Positions 6,120 through 6,600 of a DNA stretch of 6,600 nt are shown here, piece after piece (positions within the stretch are counted from its first letter, which is position 1; each line of letters begins with the position of its first letter). The stretch is from Ardenticatenales bacterium (lineage in GTDB: Bacteria; Chloroflexota; Anaerolineae; Promineifilales; UBA4811). Both the position numbers and the translations under genes were made by a program. Location: positions 1 to 6,600 of the forward strand of contig DAOUVM010000146.1 in NCBI GenBank assembly GCA_030667645.1. The letters are read 5' to 3'. The notes beneath the pieces are model-generated. The model searched no databases and had not been told where the DNA came from. It saw nothing but the letters and a program-made list of their open reading frames with translations.

Positions 6120-6166
6120 GAGAGATCACTCTCGCGTGATTATACCGCAGTCCAGCAGCGGCACAA
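6120..6166 (-). promoter_or_regulatory. Promoter of the LCP gene with a palindrome at the start site
   Basis: On the minus strand a perfect -10 TATAAT (6139-6144) follows a partial -35 TTGTGC (6161-6166) at 16-bp spacing. The start site would be near 6132, leaving a leader of about 38 nt. A 14-nt palindrome GAGAG-TGAT-CTCTC (6120-6133) begins at that point and could be an operator or a short 5' hairpin. The GGTATAATC core is identical to that of the protease promoter at 2313-2321. Confidence 0.55.
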
Positions 6167-6359
6167 TGGCTACATCTTGACGGTGTTGAAATAGCGACTG
6201 CGGCGACGGGCGAGAGCGATAGGAGCGGGAACAGAGTCTCGCCTGTTTTTGAACATTCTCAGATCTGATGGATGGCACCCACCACCTGCTTGCCGGAACG
6301 ACCGCGAAAGGGCAACTGTGCGAATCCAGCGGCATCCAGCTCCTGGCCGTATGACTGCC

Positions 6360-6600
6360 CTATTGAAGGCTGGCAACAAACACCTCATTCCCGCTGGCCG
6401 CATAGATCCTCAGCAGCGGGGCTTCCTGGACATAGATATCCGCCAACTGTGCAAAGGGGTCCACCGTGTCAGCTCCCTTGGCCCGATACTGGGCCCAGAA
6501 CAACCCCTGCTGCGTCGTCTGCAGGATCCGGCCAGAGCCAGGATCGGCGATGTAAAAGAAGGGATTCAATCCGATCACACTGCAATAGATGGCGGTGGGC
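6360..6600 (-). CDS. C-terminal fragment of an unrecognised protein (partial, N-terminus outside window)
   Basis: The frame is open from the right edge to TAG at 6360-6362, giving 79 residues ending NEVFVASLQ. A GTG at 6578 could be read as a start, but no ribosome binding site precedes it and the frame stays open to the edge, so I treat it as the end of a larger gene. Visible segments such as NPFFYIADPGSGRILQTT, GLFWAQYRA and LLRIYAASGNEVFVASL alternate hydrophobic and polar residues in short strands, which is compatible with the last blade of a beta-propeller or another beta-rich secreted domain. I do not recognise the family. It lies 265 bp upstream of the LCP gene on the same strand; no clear terminator is visible after it. 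Confidence 0.65.
   Translation of the reverse strand, partial: PTAIYCSVIGLNPFFYIADPGSGRILQTTQQGLFWAQYRAKGADTVDPFAQLADIYVQEAPLLRIYAASGNEVFVASLQ

Noticed and set aside
6170..6403. 77-codon Arg-rich minus-strand frame between the fragment gene and the LCP gene
   Set aside because: It overlaps the end of the better supported frame at 6360-6600, covers the LCP upstream region and lacks any protein signature.

Overview
The window reads as chromosomal DNA from a member of the Chloroflexota, most likely an Anaerolineae or Caldilineae-like lineage, probably from a metagenome. This placement is an inference. It rests on the moderately high GC content, two lipoproteins whose Cys is followed by long Pro/Thr 'PTATP'-type linkers (common in secreted proteins of that phylum), and an LCP-family envelope protein. 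I see no phage, plasmid, IS, CRISPR, tRNA or rRNA signature.

Every supported gene lies on the minus strand, so transcription runs from right to left. From the right edge: (i) 6360-6600 is the C-terminal end of an unrecognised protein that enters from outside the window. (ii) 4643-6094 is a complete LytR-CpsA-Psr (LCP) envelope protein with one N-terminal membrane segment and a C-terminal LytR_C domain. (iii) 2652-4421 is a complete 589-residue lipoprotein with a Pro/Thr linker, a PsbP/DcrB-like module and three tandem pre-peptidase C-terminal (PPC)-like beta domains; it has no lysine at all. (iv) 1-2184 is an HtrA/DegP-type trypsin-fold protease lipoprotein with a PDZ domain, a second PsbP/DcrB-like module with a Cys pair, and at least two nearly identical 91-residue repeats. 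It runs off the left edge.

The genes are spaced by 221-467 bp and each appears to have its own promoter, so this is a co-directional cluster rather than a tight operon. The strongest promoters are in front of the LCP gene (TATAAT at 6139-6144) and the protease (extended -10 TGGTATAAT at 2314-2322). Each carries a small palindrome at or near the start site. The 467-bp gap between the two lipoprotein genes is unusually rich in symmetric elements: a direct repeat with an 11-bp period, a TTGACA-type promoter, an inverted repeat, a GCGATCGC palindrome and a 14-bp hairpin.

Functionally, the window looks like a cell-envelope and surface-proteostasis neighbourhood. The LCP protein probably attaches a glycopolymer to the wall, and the two lipoproteins are probably displayed outside the membrane. 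The lipoproteins share their leader, linker and PsbP-like module, and PPC domains in other proteins are normally attached to secreted peptidases. A functional partnership between the PPC lipoprotein and the adjacent protease is therefore plausible, but it is inferred and not shown.
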